Positions 46,918 through 56,792 are shown, numbered from the stretch's first letter. The stretch is DNA of 64,000 bases from Methylovirgula sp. (GCF_037200945.1 NZ_JBBCGP010000001.1:2788501-2852500), one strand, 5' to 3'. The notes: generated by a model from the sequence alone, not told the origin. Numbers and translations: made by a program.

Positions 46918-48421
46918 TTAGCCGACTTCCGCGAGGAGCGAGAGCTGCGATTTCGTCTCGCCAGCGACGTCGGTGAGATTGGTGGGATAATCGCCCGTGA
47001 AGCAATGATCGGTGAATTGCGGCCGCGCCGCGTCACGCGCCGGTTCGCCCATCGCCCGGTAAAGCCCGTCGACCGACAGAAAGGCGAGCGAGTCGCAGCC
47101 GATATAATCGCGCATCTCATCGAGCGAATGCGTCGCGGCGAGCAGCTTGTCGCGCTCGGGCGTATCGATGCCGTAATAATCCGGATGGGTGATGGGCGGC
47201 GAGGAAATGCGGAAGTGAACTTCGCGCGCGCCCGCCTCGCGCATCATCTGGACGATCTTCACCGAGGTCGTGCCACGCACGATCGAATCATCAATGAGGA
47301 TGATCCGCTTGCCGGCGACTGCGGCGCGGTTGGCGCTGTGTTTGAGACGTACGCCGAGTTCGCGGATGGATTGGGTCGGCTGAATGAAGGTGCGGCCGAT
47401 GTAATGATTACGAATAATACCGAGTTCGAACGGAATGCCGGATTCTTGCGAGAAGCCGAGCGCCGCGGGCACGCCGGAATCCGGCACCGGCACAATGACA
47501 TCCGCGTCGATCGCCGTTTCTCGCGCAAGCTGTTTGCCCATCGCCTTACGCACTTCGTAGACCGAGCGGCCGTGGACGACCGAGTCGGGGCGGGCGAAAT
47601 AGATATATTCGAAGATACACGGCCGCGCCGGCCGTTTGGGGAAGGGATGGAGGCTTTCGATCCCGCTCTCCGAGATCACGACGATTTCGCCGTTCTCGAT
47701 GTCGCGGATGAAACGCGCCCCGATCGTATCGAGCGCACAGGTTTCGGAGGCGAGGATATAACAACCGTCGAGCTCGCCCAGAACGAGCGGGCGGATGCCG
47801 AGCGGATCACAAGCCCCGATCAGCTTCTTGTTCGACAGGCAGACCAGAGAATAGGCGCCTTCGATCTGGCGCAGCGCCTCAATGAACCGTTCGATCAGGC
47901 GGGGACGGCGGCTGCGCGCGACGAGATGCAGAATGACTTCGGTATCGGAGGTCGATTGAAAGATCGCGCCATCGTTGACGAGATTGCGGCGCAGCGTCAG
48001 GCCGTTGGTCAGATTGCCGTTATGAGCGACAGCGAAGCCACCGGAGCTGATCTCGGAAAACAGCGGCTGGACATTGCGGAGAATGGTCTCGCCGGTGGTC
48101 GAGTAACGCACATGGCCGACAGCGCGCAGGCCGGGGAGGCGTTCGATCGTGGATGCCTTGGAGAAATGTTCTCCGACGAGGCCGAGCCGGCGCTCCGAAT
48201 TGAATCTGTGGCCGTCGAAGCTGACGATGCCCGCCGCTTCCTGTCCGCGATGTTGCAGGGCATGGAGGCCTAGCGCTGTGATCGCCGCCGCCGAGGGGTG
48301 CCCGAAGATGCCGAGAAACGCCGCATTCTTCGCGCAGCCGGTCGGCTTCAAGGTCGAGAGGAGGAAAGTAATCGGACCCCGGCCTCGATTGCCTCGGCCG
48401 AACTTCAGTCGCCACATCCAT
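46918..48421 (-). CDS. purF: Amidophosphoribosyltransferase PurF (frameshifted near the N-terminus in this sequence)
   Basis: This enzyme makes phosphoribosylamine from PRPP and glutamine, the first step of purine synthesis. The long frame (stop 46918) holds the phosphoribosyltransferase domain ([11 protein letters not shown] and [17 protein letters not shown]) and most of the Ntn amidotransferase domain ([12 protein letters not shown]). The catalytic cysteine segment [13 protein letters not shown] is in another frame starting at ATG 48421. Removing one extra base near 48315 joins them as EECGVFGIFGHP. Because the gene is normally essential in minimal growth, a sequencing error is likelier than a mutation. 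The order cvpA-purF-SDR is conserved. Confidence 0.92.
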
Positions 48422-48644
48422 GGACCTGTCTCACGGTTCGCTTGGCAGCGTGACGTCGTCGTCGACGATTCACTGAATTGTCACGGCAATCACATAGTAT
48501 GCGGCGCTGCAATTACCAATGATTTTAAACGCCCGATGCCGGGTTAAACCCAAAATATCGTCAAGGGTTTCACATCGTACCGAGCACGGCTTAAGTCGAA
48601 ATTTCCTTACGAAACAAGCTCTAACGCGTCCTTACGCTCAATCC

Positions 48645-49307
48645 TTATTCTGCGGCGCCGGTGCGGGCGCAGATGTACCGGGCGAAGGTTGTCGCAGGCG
48701 CGGCGACATGCGGCGGCTGGGCGGGCGAACCGGGCGTCGGCGTGGCGCCCGGCGCAGGCGACGTATCGCTGTCGGGTGCCGCCTCTTCGCTCGTGGGCTT
48801 GGCTTTCTTCAATTTGTTCAGGAGACCTTCGGGATCATCCGGCAGCAATCGCCATCAGCTCTTCGCCGGTGGATTGCAGGAGCGGCTTCAACTTGGCGTC
48901 CTTGACCCATACGGGCTGCGTCTTTTCCGGCACAAGCCAGTTGAAGAAGGCAAAGCGATGACGCAGAGCAAAAGCCCGCGCAGCGCGCCGAAGACAAAGC
49001 CCAGCGAACGGTCGAGTGGGCCGACTTTCGAATCGAGGATGGCGTCGGAAATTTTGACGGTGATGATCGAGACGATGATCAGCGTGGCGAAAAGACAATC
49101 GCGGCCGCGACAGCCAGCGCAATGGTATCTTTGCTGATGTACGGCTTCACGAAGGGCAGCACGAGCGGATGAAAGTAGATTGCCGCCACTGCTGCTGCGC
49201 CCCAGGAAGCGATTGCCAGCACTTCGCGCGTGAAGCCGCGGACCATGGCGAGGACCGCCGAGATCAGGACGATGGCGATCACGCCGAGATCGAGAATAGG
49301 GGAGCAT
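48645..49307 (-). pseudogene. cvpA: CvpA family membrane protein (four single-base frameshifts)
   Basis: Pieces in three frames add up to one CvpA: ILDLGVIAIVLISAVLAMVRG and FTREVLAIASW, then FATLIIVSIITVKISDAILD, LDRSLGFVFGALRGLLL, FAFFNWLVPEKTQPVWVKDA and LPDDPEGLLNKLKKAKP. Single-base shifts lie near 49300 (one C too many in CCCC), 49098 (a T missing), 48956 (a T missing) and 48846 (a T too many). Four membrane helices are expected. CvpA is linked to colicin V production and envelope stress. The gene precedes purF as usual. The repeated homopolymer shifts point to sequencing errors, so the gene is probably intact in the organism. Confidence 0.85.
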
Positions 49308-49359
49308 TATGGCCTCATGTCCGACTGGGGCCGCTATATAGCGAAGCGTAAGTCTCGCG

Positions 49360-50775
49360 TCACCCTGCGGTTGGCTCCTTGCGCCGTGCCTGTTGTGTTT
49401 TGGGCGCAGCGATAAAAGCAACGAGATCGGCGACTTCGCTGCAGTTTTTTCAACAGCATTGTCGTGTCGACGGCCGCGCCGTCCTGCGAAGGCGGCACAA
49501 TGGCTTGCGTAAAGCCAAGCTTGGCCGCCTCCTTGAGCCGTGTTGCAGCATGAGCCACGGGGCGAATCGCGCCAGACAGGACCAATCTCGCCGAAGAAGA
49601 CGCAAATGCGGCGGCAGGCTTTGTCCAGTCAGCGATGAGACCAATGCCGCGGCGGCGGCGAGGTCGGCGGCGGGTTCGTTGATACGCAGCCCCCCCGCGA
49701 CATTGAGAATAAACGTCATGCTGGCCGAGCCGTAATCCCGCGCGCGCTTCGAGCACCGCGATGGATCATGGCGAGCCGATTCTGATCCCAGCCGACGACG
49801 GCGCGGCGCGGCATCCCGAGCGGTGAGGGCGCAACAAGCGCCTGGATTTCGGTGAGCAGCGGGCGCGTTCCTTCGAGCCCGGCGAAAACGGCGGTGCCCG
49901 GTGTCGCCTCGGCGTGACCCGACAAAAAACAGCGCCGAAGGATTGACCACTTCGGCGAGGCCGCGCCCGGTCATCTCGAACACGCCGATTTCATGCGCAG
50001 CGCCGAACCGGTTTTTTGAGCGCGCGCAGGAATGCGAAAATCGCGGCCGCCTTCGCCTTCAAACGAGATCACGGCATCGACCATGTGCTCGACGACGCGC
50101 GGGCCGGCGATCTGGCCATCTTTGGTGACATGGCCGACGAGAATCACGGCGGTGCCGGTCGTCTTGGCATAGCGAATCAGCGCCTGCGCCGCGCCGCGCA
50201 CCTGTGTCACCGTGCCCGGCACTGAATCGACCACGTCGGTCCACATGGTCTGGATCGAATCGATGACAAGGAGGGCTGGCGGCCGTCTTTGCCGGAGCGT
50301 CGCAACGATGTCCTCGACTTTGGTCTCTGCGGCGAAGCCAACCGGCGCCTGCGCGTGGCCCAGGCGATCGGCACGCAACCGCACCTGATCGATCGCCTCT
50401 TCGCCCGAAATATAGACGACGCCCAACCCCTGCGTGGCGAGCGCTCCGCAAACCTGGATCAGGAGTGTCGATTTGCCGATGCCGGGCTCGCCGCCGAGCA
50501 GAAGCACCGAGCCGGGCACGAAGCCGCCGCCAGTCACGCGGTCGAATTCGCCGATGCCGGTGGACGACGCGGGGGCGCTGGCTCACTGGCACCGCCAAGG
50601 TCGGACAGAGCGAAGACACGGCCCTTGCCGCCGGTCAGCGCCGGCGGCGCTCCGGCGTTTCGGCGATTCCTCGATCATCGAATTCCAGGCGCCGCACGAA
50701 TCACAGCGGCCCTGCCAGCGCGGCGCGACGGCGCCGCAGCTTTGACAGACGAAAGAGGTGCGAAGTCTTGGCCAC
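49360..50775 (-). pseudogene. radA: DNA repair protein RadA (multiple frameshifts)
   Basis: The pieces are clear. A zinc finger reads TSFVCQSCGAVAPRWQGRCDSCGAWN, followed by SSTGIGEFDRVTGGGF. The RecA-like ATPase has Walker A GEPGIGKST and LLVIDSIQTMW. The Lon-like C-terminal domain reads GLAEVVNPSALF, LNVAGGLRINEPAADLAAAAALVSS and TRLKEAAKLGFTQAIVPP, ending DLVAFIAAPKTQQARRKEP. At least six one-base shifts separate them, one in the first codons (an extra T near 50765). RadA (Sms) helps branch migration in recombination. The start GTG 50775 gives VAKT..., the usual beginning. As with its neighbours, sequencing error is the likely cause. Confidence 0.88.
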
Positions 50776-50802
50776 TTATTCTCCCAGTACGGGCCCTCGC
50801 GG

Positions 50803-50880
50803 TCATTGCGAGCGAAGCGAAGCAATCCAGAAAACCAACATAAGAACTGGATTGCTTCGTCGCATCACTCCTCGCAATGA
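50803..50880. repeat. Rhizobiales-type palindromic repeat, copy 2
   Basis: TCATTGCGAG (50803-50812) and CTCGCAATGA (50871-50880) bound a palindrome whose arms contain GAAGCAATCCAG and CTGGATTGCTTC around a 17-base loop. It shares arms with copy 1 at 41603. It fills the whole gap between dnaB and radA. Confidence 0.85.
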
Positions 50881-50888
50881 GGGGCCCG

Positions 50889-52378
50889 CTAAATGCGCGC
50901 CGGCAAATCCTCTTCATGCGCCAGATTGCCGAAACGCGTCATCTCCGCCTCGAAGGCGAGTTCGATCGTGCCGGTCGGGCCGTGACGCTGTTTGCCGATG
51001 ATGACTTCAGCCCGGCCGAAGGCGCTCTCCATCGCCGTCTGCCAGGTCAGGAATTCTTCCGTGCCTTCGCGCGGCTGTTTGTTCTTGAGATAATATTCTT
51101 CGCGATAGACGAACATCACCACGTCAGCGTCCTGCTCGATTGAGCCGGATTCACGTAGATCGGAAAGTTGCGGCGCTTGTCGTCACGCGATTCGACCTGA
51201 CGCGAGAGCTGTGAAAGCGCCACGATCGGGACGTTCAATCCTTGGCGAGCGCCTTGAGGGTCGTGGTGATATCGGTCAATTCCTGAACGCGGCTGTCCGC
51301 TGCGCGACTTTCGAGCCCGACAGCAATTGAGATATTCGACAATCAGAAGATCGAGCCCCCGCTGGCGCTTGAGCCGCCGCGCGCGGGCGGTCAATTGCGC
51401 GATCGAAATGCCGCCGGTCTGGTCGATGTAGAAAGGCACGCTCTGCATATCGCGCGCGGGCCTGCGCGACGCGGTGAAACTCTGATTCAGTGATGTCGCC
51501 GCGGCGGATCTTGTACGAGGGCACGGCCGATTGTTCGGCAATGATACGTGTCGCCAATTGCTCGGCCGACATTTCGAGCGAGAAGAAACCGACGATGCCG
51601 CCATTGGTCGTTTCGTGCGACCCGTCCGGCCGCGTGGTGAACTGATAGGCTTTGGCGATATTGAAGCCGATGTTGTCGCGAAGGCGGTTTTGCCCATGCC
51701 GGGTCGGCCGGCGATGATGACAAGATCGGACGCCTGTAAACCACCAAGTTTGTTGTCGAGTTCGTAGAAACCCGTGCCGAGGCCCGAAAGCTTTCCGTCG
51801 CGTTCCCAGGCTTTTGCCGCCATATCGACGGCGATCGCGAGCGTGTCGGAAAACCGCTGGAAACCGCCATCGTAACGGCCTTGTTCGGCGATTGCATAGA
51901 GCTTGCGCTCCGCCTCTTCGATATGATCGCGCGGCGCCGCGTTGATTGGCGCATCGAAAGCGCTGTTGACGATGTCTTCGCCGATGATGATCAGATCGCG
52001 CCGCACCGCGAGATCATGGACCGTGCGGCCGTAATCGGCAGCGTTGATGATCGTCGTCGCCTCGGCCGCGAGACGGGCGAGATATTGCGCAATGCTGACG
52101 CCACCGAGATCGTGTTCGCCCAGAAAAGTTTTCAGCGTGATCGGCGTCGCGAGTTTTCCCGCGCGGATCAATTGCGATGCGATATCGAAAATGCGGCGGT
52201 GAAGCTCTTCAGCGAAATCCTGGGGTTTCAGGAAATCCGAGACACGGTCGAAAGCGTCGTTGTTGACGAGGATCGCGCCGAGCAGCGCCTGTTCCGCCTC
52301 GATATTATGCGGCGGCACCCGATAGGCGGGATCATTGCTTTGGGTGGTGGCGAGAGCAGTCGATGAATTGGCGGCCAT
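50889..52378 (-). pseudogene. dnaB: Replicative DNA helicase DnaB (multiple frameshifts)
   Basis: The first 230 codons are intact (N-terminal domain VPPHNIEAEQALLGAILVNN, then the RecA fold with Walker A AGRPGMGKTA). After about 51690 the frame breaks repeatedly. Continuing pieces are NGGIVGFFSLEMSAEQLATR, PSYKIRRGDITESEFHRVA, GGISIAQLTARARRLKRQ, LNVPIVALSQLSRQVESR and finally [16 protein letters not shown] through to the stop at 50889. At least five single-base shifts are needed. DnaB unwinds the fork and is essential, so these are almost certainly sequence errors. The gene lies downstream of rplI in the usual order, but the expected alr gene is missing after it. Confidence 0.9.
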
Positions 52379-52576
52379 GATTATCTTAGCGAATCACTGT
52401 CGCGAGAAATTCGGAAGCCGCCTTTTTGGCACGCGCTCCGCTCAGATTGGAATCAAATTCAACCAGCCGAGGGGCGCGTCCCGCAATCCACAAAACGAAA
52501 AGATTCTACGGTCGTGGCCTGCACGGCGCTGGACTTTCCGATCCCATTGATCCGTCGCACGGATTTGCAAGAGCGC

Positions 52577-52700
52577 CATCATGGCCGGGCTTGTCCCGGC
52601 CATCCACGTAGAATTTATAAGTTCTGCAGGGCGTGGATGCCCGGCACAAGAGTGTGCTCGGGCTGCCGAAGGCAGACCCGAGTGCCGGGCAATGGCATGA
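52577..52700. repeat. Composite dispersed palindromic repeat
   Basis: The first hairpin is ATGGCCGGG-CTTGT-CCCGGCCAT (52581-52603). The second is a nested palindrome with outer arms GCCCGGCAC (52639-52647) and GTGCCGGGC (52682-52690) and inner arms CTCGGGCTGCC and GGCAGACCCGAG. Both halves carry CATC/CATGACG-type edges. Elements of this look are widely scattered in Rhizobiales genomes. It occupies the 346-base gap between dnaB and rplI (52379-52724), which has no gene that I can support. Confidence 0.75.
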
Positions 52701-52724
52701 CGCGGGCAACGCCGTGAGTGCGGC

Positions 52725-53288
52725 TTAGTCTTCGTCGCCGCCAGCTTCGGCCAAGGCCGCGCCGACTTCGAGGCCGAGATCCTGGATCGTGGTTTCCTCG
52801 ACGACGTTGATCGCTTCGCCCTTGGCTTGGCGCTCTGCCTCTTCCGGCGAACGGGCGACGTTGATCGTGACCTTCGCCTCGACTTCCGGATGCAGATGGA
52901 CGGGGACCGTATGCAGGCCAAGCGTCTTCATCGGCGCGACGAGTTCGATCTGCTCACGCGAGACCTTGAAGCCACCAGCGCTGACCGCATCGGCAACGTC
53001 GCGGGCGGAGACCGAACCGTAAAGCTGGCCTGTCTCGCCCGCCTGGCGGACGATGATGAAGCTCTGGCCGTTGAGCTTCTCGGCGACGGAGCTCGCCTCG
53101 CCCTTTTCGTGCAGGTTGCGGGCTTCGAGATCGGCCTTTTGATCCTGGAAGCGCTTCTTGTTCGCTTCCGTGGCGCGCAGCGCCTTGCCGGTCGGCAAAA
53201 GGAAATTGCGCGCATAGCCATTCTTCACGCGAACCGTTTCGCCCATCTGGCCTAATTTGGCGACACGTTGCAGCAGGATAACGTCCAT
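52725..53288 (-). CDS. rplI: 50S ribosomal protein L9
   Basis: This 187-residue protein has the N-terminal RNA-binding domain ([30 protein letters not shown]), a long connecting helix and the C-terminal domain ([14 protein letters not shown] through [17 protein letters not shown]). The C-terminus has an acidic extension of about 40 residues (ending AGGDED), as in many alphaproteobacteria. It is the fourth gene of the rpsF-rpsR-DUF2232-rplI operon. Confidence 0.97.
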   Translation of the reverse strand: MDVILLQRVAKLGQMGETVRVKNGYARNFLLPTGKALRATEANKKRFQDQKADLEARNLHEKGEASSVAEKLNGQSFIIVRQAGETGQLYGSVSARDVADAVSAGGFKVSREQIELVAPMKTLGLHTVPVHLHPEVEAKVTINVARSPEEAERQAKGEAINVVEETTIQDLGLEVGAALAEAGGDED

Positions 53289-53300
53289 AAGAAAATTCCT

Positions 53301-54365
53301 TCAGTTCATCTTGGGGGAAATGGCGACCGAATCTTTCCGGTCGCGCAGCGAAAAGCCGGCCTCGAGCAGGCCAAGCAGGGTGAAGGGTGCCAAAGACCAC
53401 GGCATGAGCGGCACCACAAACAGGTAGACGAGAAAGAGCAGATTGTTGCGCAGCCGCAGGCCGAGCGTCACCACATGGATGACGGCGAGGCCCTGCAGCG
53501 CAAAGGCAACGCCAAGCACGCTCGCTGCGAGGCTGGCGACGAGGCCGATTGCACCGCCGGCAAAGATCAGCCCGGCCGCGGCGACGAATACGAGCGCGAG
53601 CAGGCGCGGGACGCGAAATTCGCGGGCGACATTCGGCCACGGGACTTGCAGACGTTGCGAGATTTGCGCAACGCGCCCGGCGAGCCAGAGATTGACCAGA
53701 TAGATCACGAAGATCACGCTGGCGGCGATGGCCGGGAGCGCCGTCGCGAGGAAACGGGCGAAACTATCGATCGCGTTGGCATGCAGCAAATCCGCGCCGG
53801 CTTCCTGTTTCAAGACCGGGCGGATATTTGCAGCCACTTTGTCGACCAAGGCGGCGAAATCCTCGTGTCCGAGGACCATCGTGGCGAGCGTTCCACCGAC
53901 GACAAGAAATGCGAAGGCCGCCGCGGTCACGATGACCAGGCTCAGCCGCGAACCTTCCTCGACCGTATCGGGCGGCGGTTCCGGCAGAAACGGCAGGATC
54001 GGCATGCTGCGCGAGACGCTCGCGACCCGCGCCAGCCACCACGACGGCAGCCCCTCGCAAATAAGAAAGAGGATGCCATTGACGCCGGCTCCCGCGAACG
54101 TGGCGACGCTCACATCCTGAGGATTGGCGGCGACGAGCAAAGCGACGAGCGTGATAAAGCCGGCGAGCACCGCGCCAAGGCCGGTGACATGGCCGAAGCC
54201 GATCGTCGCGATCATCAGCGGCAGTGGCGAGAGATAGGCGAGCAGCAAAGCGGGCACGGAGCCCTGGAAGGCCGCGAGCAAAAGCAGCGTCGCGGCGAGG
54301 CCGCTGCCGAAGGCGACCGCACCGCGAACATCGGATGCTTGCTTTTGTTTTTGCTTGTTGACCAT
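53301..54365 (-). CDS. DUF2232 inner-membrane protein
   Basis: This 354-residue protein has about eight hydrophobic segments and matches DUF2232, found between rpsR and rplI in many alphaproteobacteria. Visible parts are LLLLAAFQGSVPALLLAYLSPLP, an AIDSFARFLATALPAIAAS segment and the last helices LLFLVYLFVVPLMPWSLAPF. The function is unknown. The position inside a ribosomal-protein operon suggests constitutive expression. A hairpin, AGCCGCCGG...CCGGCGGCT at 54412-54435, lies between it and rpsR. Confidence 0.9.
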   Translation of the reverse strand: MVNKQKQKQASDVRGAVAFGSGLAATLLLLAAFQGSVPALLLAYLSPLPLMIATIGFGHVTGLGAVLAGFITLVALLVAANPQDVSVATFAGAGVNGILFLICEGLPSWWLARVASVSRSMPILPFLPEPPPDTVEEGSRLSLVIVTAAAFAFLVVGGTLATMVLGHEDFAALVDKVAANIRPVLKQEAGADLLHANAIDSFARFLATALPAIAASVIFVIYLVNLWLAGRVAQISQRLQVPWPNVAREFRVPRLLALVFVAAAGLIFAGGAIGLVASLAASVLGVAFALQGLAVIHVVTLGLRLRNNLLFLVYLFVVPLMPWSLAPFTLLGLLEAGFSLRDRKDSVAISPKMN

Positions 54366-54514
54366 CGCCGAGCTGTCCCGCCTTCGCGGTTAGGGAGAGT
54401 TCTCCCAGCCGAGCCGCCGGGCTGTGCCGGCGGCTTTATGCGTCGAATATTGAAGTGTTTTCGAGCGAAGTGGTTACCCGGTTCGCAAGAAGAAAACACG
54501 TCAAAACGAAAGAA

Positions 54515-54763
54515 TTACCGGATCACGTAAGGCAGAAGCCCAAGGAACCGGGACCGCTTGATCGCCTTCGCCAGCTCGCGCTGCTTCTTGGCGGAAACCG
54601 CCGTGATGCGCGAAGGCACGATCTTGCCGCGCTCGGAAATATAGCGCGAAAGGAGCCGCGTATCCTTGTAGTCGATCTTCGGCGCATTGGGGCCGGAGAA
54701 CGGGCAGGTCTTGCGACGGCGGAAGAAGGGGCGCCGGGCCGGTGATGCTGCGGTCGTTGCCAT
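54515..54763 (-). CDS. rpsR: 30S ribosomal protein S18
   Basis: This 82-residue protein has the S18 signature [15 protein letters not shown], then [20 protein letters not shown] and the basic [23 protein letters not shown] 54763 follows an AAGGAG ribosome site at seven bases. A TTG one codon up is in frame but less likely. The start overlaps the rpsF stop by one base (TGATG). Confidence 0.97.
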   Translation of the reverse strand: MATTAASPARRPFFRRRKTCPFSGPNAPKIDYKDTRLLSRYISERGKIVPSRITAVSAKKQRELAKAIKRSRFLGLLPYVIR

Positions 54764-55209
54764 CAAAAAGCTCCTTCGTCCACACCGGCCTCGTCGCGCG
54801 GACGGCGCGGGCCTCTATCACCACGATCGCCACGATCCGGGCGAGGACCACGGCCGCGATCGCCGCGGTCACCACGATCGTCGTCGTCGCGCTTGCGCAG
54901 CATGGCCGACGGGCCGGCCTCAAGTTCGTCGACGCGGACGGTCAGGAAGCGCAGCACGTCTTCGTTGAGGCTTTCCTGGCGCTCGACCTCGGTCAGAGCG
55001 GCGGCCGGCGCCTCAATGTTCAGCAGCGTGAAATGCGCTTTGCGGTTCTTCTTGATCCGATAGGCGACGGATTTGACGCCCCAATATTCGGTCTTCTCGA
55101 TCTTGCCGCCGTGCGCCTCGATGACGCCTTTGAATTGCTCGGTCAAAGCTTCCACCTGCTGGGCGGAAGCATCCTGACGAGCAAGAAATACATGCTCGTA
55201 AAGAGCCAT
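54763..55209 (-). CDS. rpsF: 30S ribosomal protein S6 with Arg/Gly/Asp-rich tail
   Basis: This 148-residue protein has the S6 core at residues 1-95 ([42 protein letters not shown]). It then carries a low-complexity tail of repeated GDRGDRG and Arg/Pro residues (about 110-148). E. coli S6 carries glutamates at its end, but this basic/acidic repeat is characteristic of alphaproteobacteria. ATG 55209 is preferred, because the frame continues 71 codons upstream without homology. It is the first gene of the ribosomal operon. Confidence 0.96.
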   Translation of the reverse strand: MALYEHVFLARQDASAQQVEALTEQFKGVIEAHGGKIEKTEYWGVKSVAYRIKKNRKAHFTLLNIEAPAAALTEVERQESLNEDVLRFLTVRVDELEAGPSAMLRKRDDDDRGDRGDRGRGPRPDRGDRGDRGPRRPRDEAGVDEGAF

Positions 55210-55535
55210 GATCTTGCCTTTCTGTTGCGCGGCCGGCGCAGAGCCCTTCGAGCCCCGGAAAGGCTCGAACGAACGAAGGCGGAGACACTGGAAGACGAAT
55301 TTTCGAGAAATTCTGCGTATCGTTTCCGCATCATCTGGTCCAAAAAGTCTTGCAACTTTCTGGGATGAGGCGCGACACGCCTTCCGTTCAGCCCCCGGCC
55401 GAGACCGCTGTCCGCGAGCCATATGCCCGCGGGAAGGGGGCTTTATACGCAGAACGGCGGCGAAATCAAGAAATCTTGCGCCCGGGGCGATGCCGATTCT
55501 ATAGGCGGCCCTCCAGCGGGTTGCTATGTTGGCGC

Positions 55536-55823
55536 ATGCTTTGTGCGACCGGCAAAATCCTCAGATTGGCTTTCGGCGCTTATCTCGGCGCAAGTGCGGC
55601 CGCCGCTCCGGCTTTGGCGCAGAGCGGCAATGGCTACGGTCTGTCCGGCTTGAAATCTTATGACGCATCGCTCGCGCCGCCAGCCAATGGGCTCGCCAGG
55701 GTGATCCGGTCGGAAAATCAGAGTCCCGCCTCGACGCCGCGGAAATTCAAGCCGGATATCGGCCCAGCCGTTACCGTACATGCCTTCGGCGAAGTGATCG
55801 TCGATAGCACGATGCGCCGATAG
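55536..55823 (+). CDS. Small hypothetical secreted protein
   Basis: This open frame of 95 codons from ATG 55536 starts with a good signal peptide ([21 protein letters not shown], ending PALAQSG) and continues with a short mature part ([23 protein letters not shown]). The frame is open further upstream to 55350, but the signal peptide marks the likely start. I do not recognise the family. It may be a small periplasmic protein of the alphaproteobacteria. It ends 30 bases before the convergent PsiF gene. Confidence 0.5.
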   Translation: MLCATGKILRLAFGAYLGASAAAAPALAQSGNGYGLSGLKSYDASLAPPANGLARVIRSENQSPASTPRKFKPDIGPAVTVHAFGEVIVDSTMRR

Positions 55824-55853
55824 GCGGCGGCGCGGAGCCGCCGCCCGGCAGAA

Positions 55854-56066
55854 TTATTTGCCGTGCTTGCAGGCCGAGCGGAATTTCTTGCGCGCCTTGC
55901 CGTGCAGGCCCTTGGCGTCAGCCTCTTTCGAGCATTCGAGCGATTTAGCGGTATGTGCCGGTTTCGCCGCCGTCGACGACGACGTGCCGGCGCTTTGCGC
56001 GAGAACCGGCGACGCGCCAAAGCCGGCGAGGGCAGCACAAAGCACGAGCATGGAAATTTTTTTCAT
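55854..56066 (-). CDS. Small periplasmic protein with one PsiF repeat
   Basis: This 70-residue protein has a signal peptide (MKKISMLVLCAALAGFGASPV, ending LAQ), a short Ser/Thr/Ala linker and one PsiF repeat (CSKEADAKGLHGKARKKFRSAC). A GAGGAGGG ribosome site precedes the ATG. It is the third PsiF-type gene in this window. The role of the family is unknown. Confidence 0.85.
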   Translation of the reverse strand: MKKISMLVLCAALAGFGASPVLAQSAGTSSSTAAKPAHTAKSLECSKEADAKGLHGKARKKFRSACKHGK

Positions 56067-56198
56067 TAAACCCTCCTCACTGAATGGCTTTCGTTTGCCA
56101 CTGATTGGGAGGCGGACAATTTCATCCCGTAAATGAATGCATCATGAAGTCGAGGTCGTACGAAGGTGCAATCCGCGAGCGTGCAGCCATGCTCGTGC

Positions 56199-56615
56199 TT
56201 AAGCGCTCGGCCCCCATTCGCCACTGGCGCGAATCCGCCAGGCCTTCACGCCCGCCTTGGCGACGACGGTGCGTCCGGACTTGGCGACGGCGACGAGATG
56301 TTTGAAGATCAGCGGATTGTTGCGCCAGGCGAGAGGTTTATCGGGGTCGCAAACAGCCTGATATTGTTCGGAATCCGCATCCTCCATGAGGATCGTGCCG
56401 CTGCGATCCGGACGCAGCTGCGGGCTAAGGGTGCGATCGGTCTTCCACAGGCACTCATAGTCGCGGCAAACATCTGGACGCGAATGATAGATGCCGCAGC
56501 CGTCGCCGAGCTTGCAATTCGGGCAATAAGGGCCCGCCGGCTTCGTCAATTCTTCGATCTCAAGTATTTTACAGCACATACTGCAGGTGCCACAGGCTTT
56601 GCCTGGAATGTCCAT
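56199..56615 (-). CDS. Cysteine-cluster protein (YkgJ-like, putative metal site)
   Basis: This roughly 138-residue protein has the CxxCxxCC cluster (KACGTCSMCCKILEI), followed by CPNCKLGDGCGIYHSRPDVCRDYECLW. Together these eight or more cysteines could bind zinc or an Fe-S cluster. ATG 56615 (MDIPGKACGTC) has a GGAG upstream. ATG 56672 would add 19 residues. The function is unproven. It is divergent from fabD. Confidence 0.85.
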   Translation of the reverse strand: MDIPGKACGTCSMCCKILEIEELTKPAGPYCPNCKLGDGCGIYHSRPDVCRDYECLWKTDRTLSPQLRPDRSGTILMEDADSEQYQAVCDPDKPLAWRNNPLIFKHLVAVAKSGRTVVAKAGVKAWRIRASGEWGPSA

Positions 56616-56792
56616 ATTGAGGTTCGCTCCGCCTATGATCGATCGCAGATTCGGCATCATGGCGTGCTGCATCGCGGAGGCAATAGAAATTCCACCGGGC
56701 GCCGCGCCGTCACCAGAAACTTGACTTGCCCGTTAACCGGTGTCAGTCGGCAGCGCCGAGAACAGCCAGAGTAATAGAGCGGAAGCGCGCGT

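Noticed and set aside
46912..48273. A 453-codon plus-strand frame opposite purF
   Set aside because: It mirrors the purF codons; the purF protein motifs on the other strand are unmistakable.
53268..54530. A 420-codon plus-strand frame opposite DUF2232
   Set aside because: The product is highly charged low-complexity sequence, while DUF2232 membrane helices on the minus strand fit the conserved operon.
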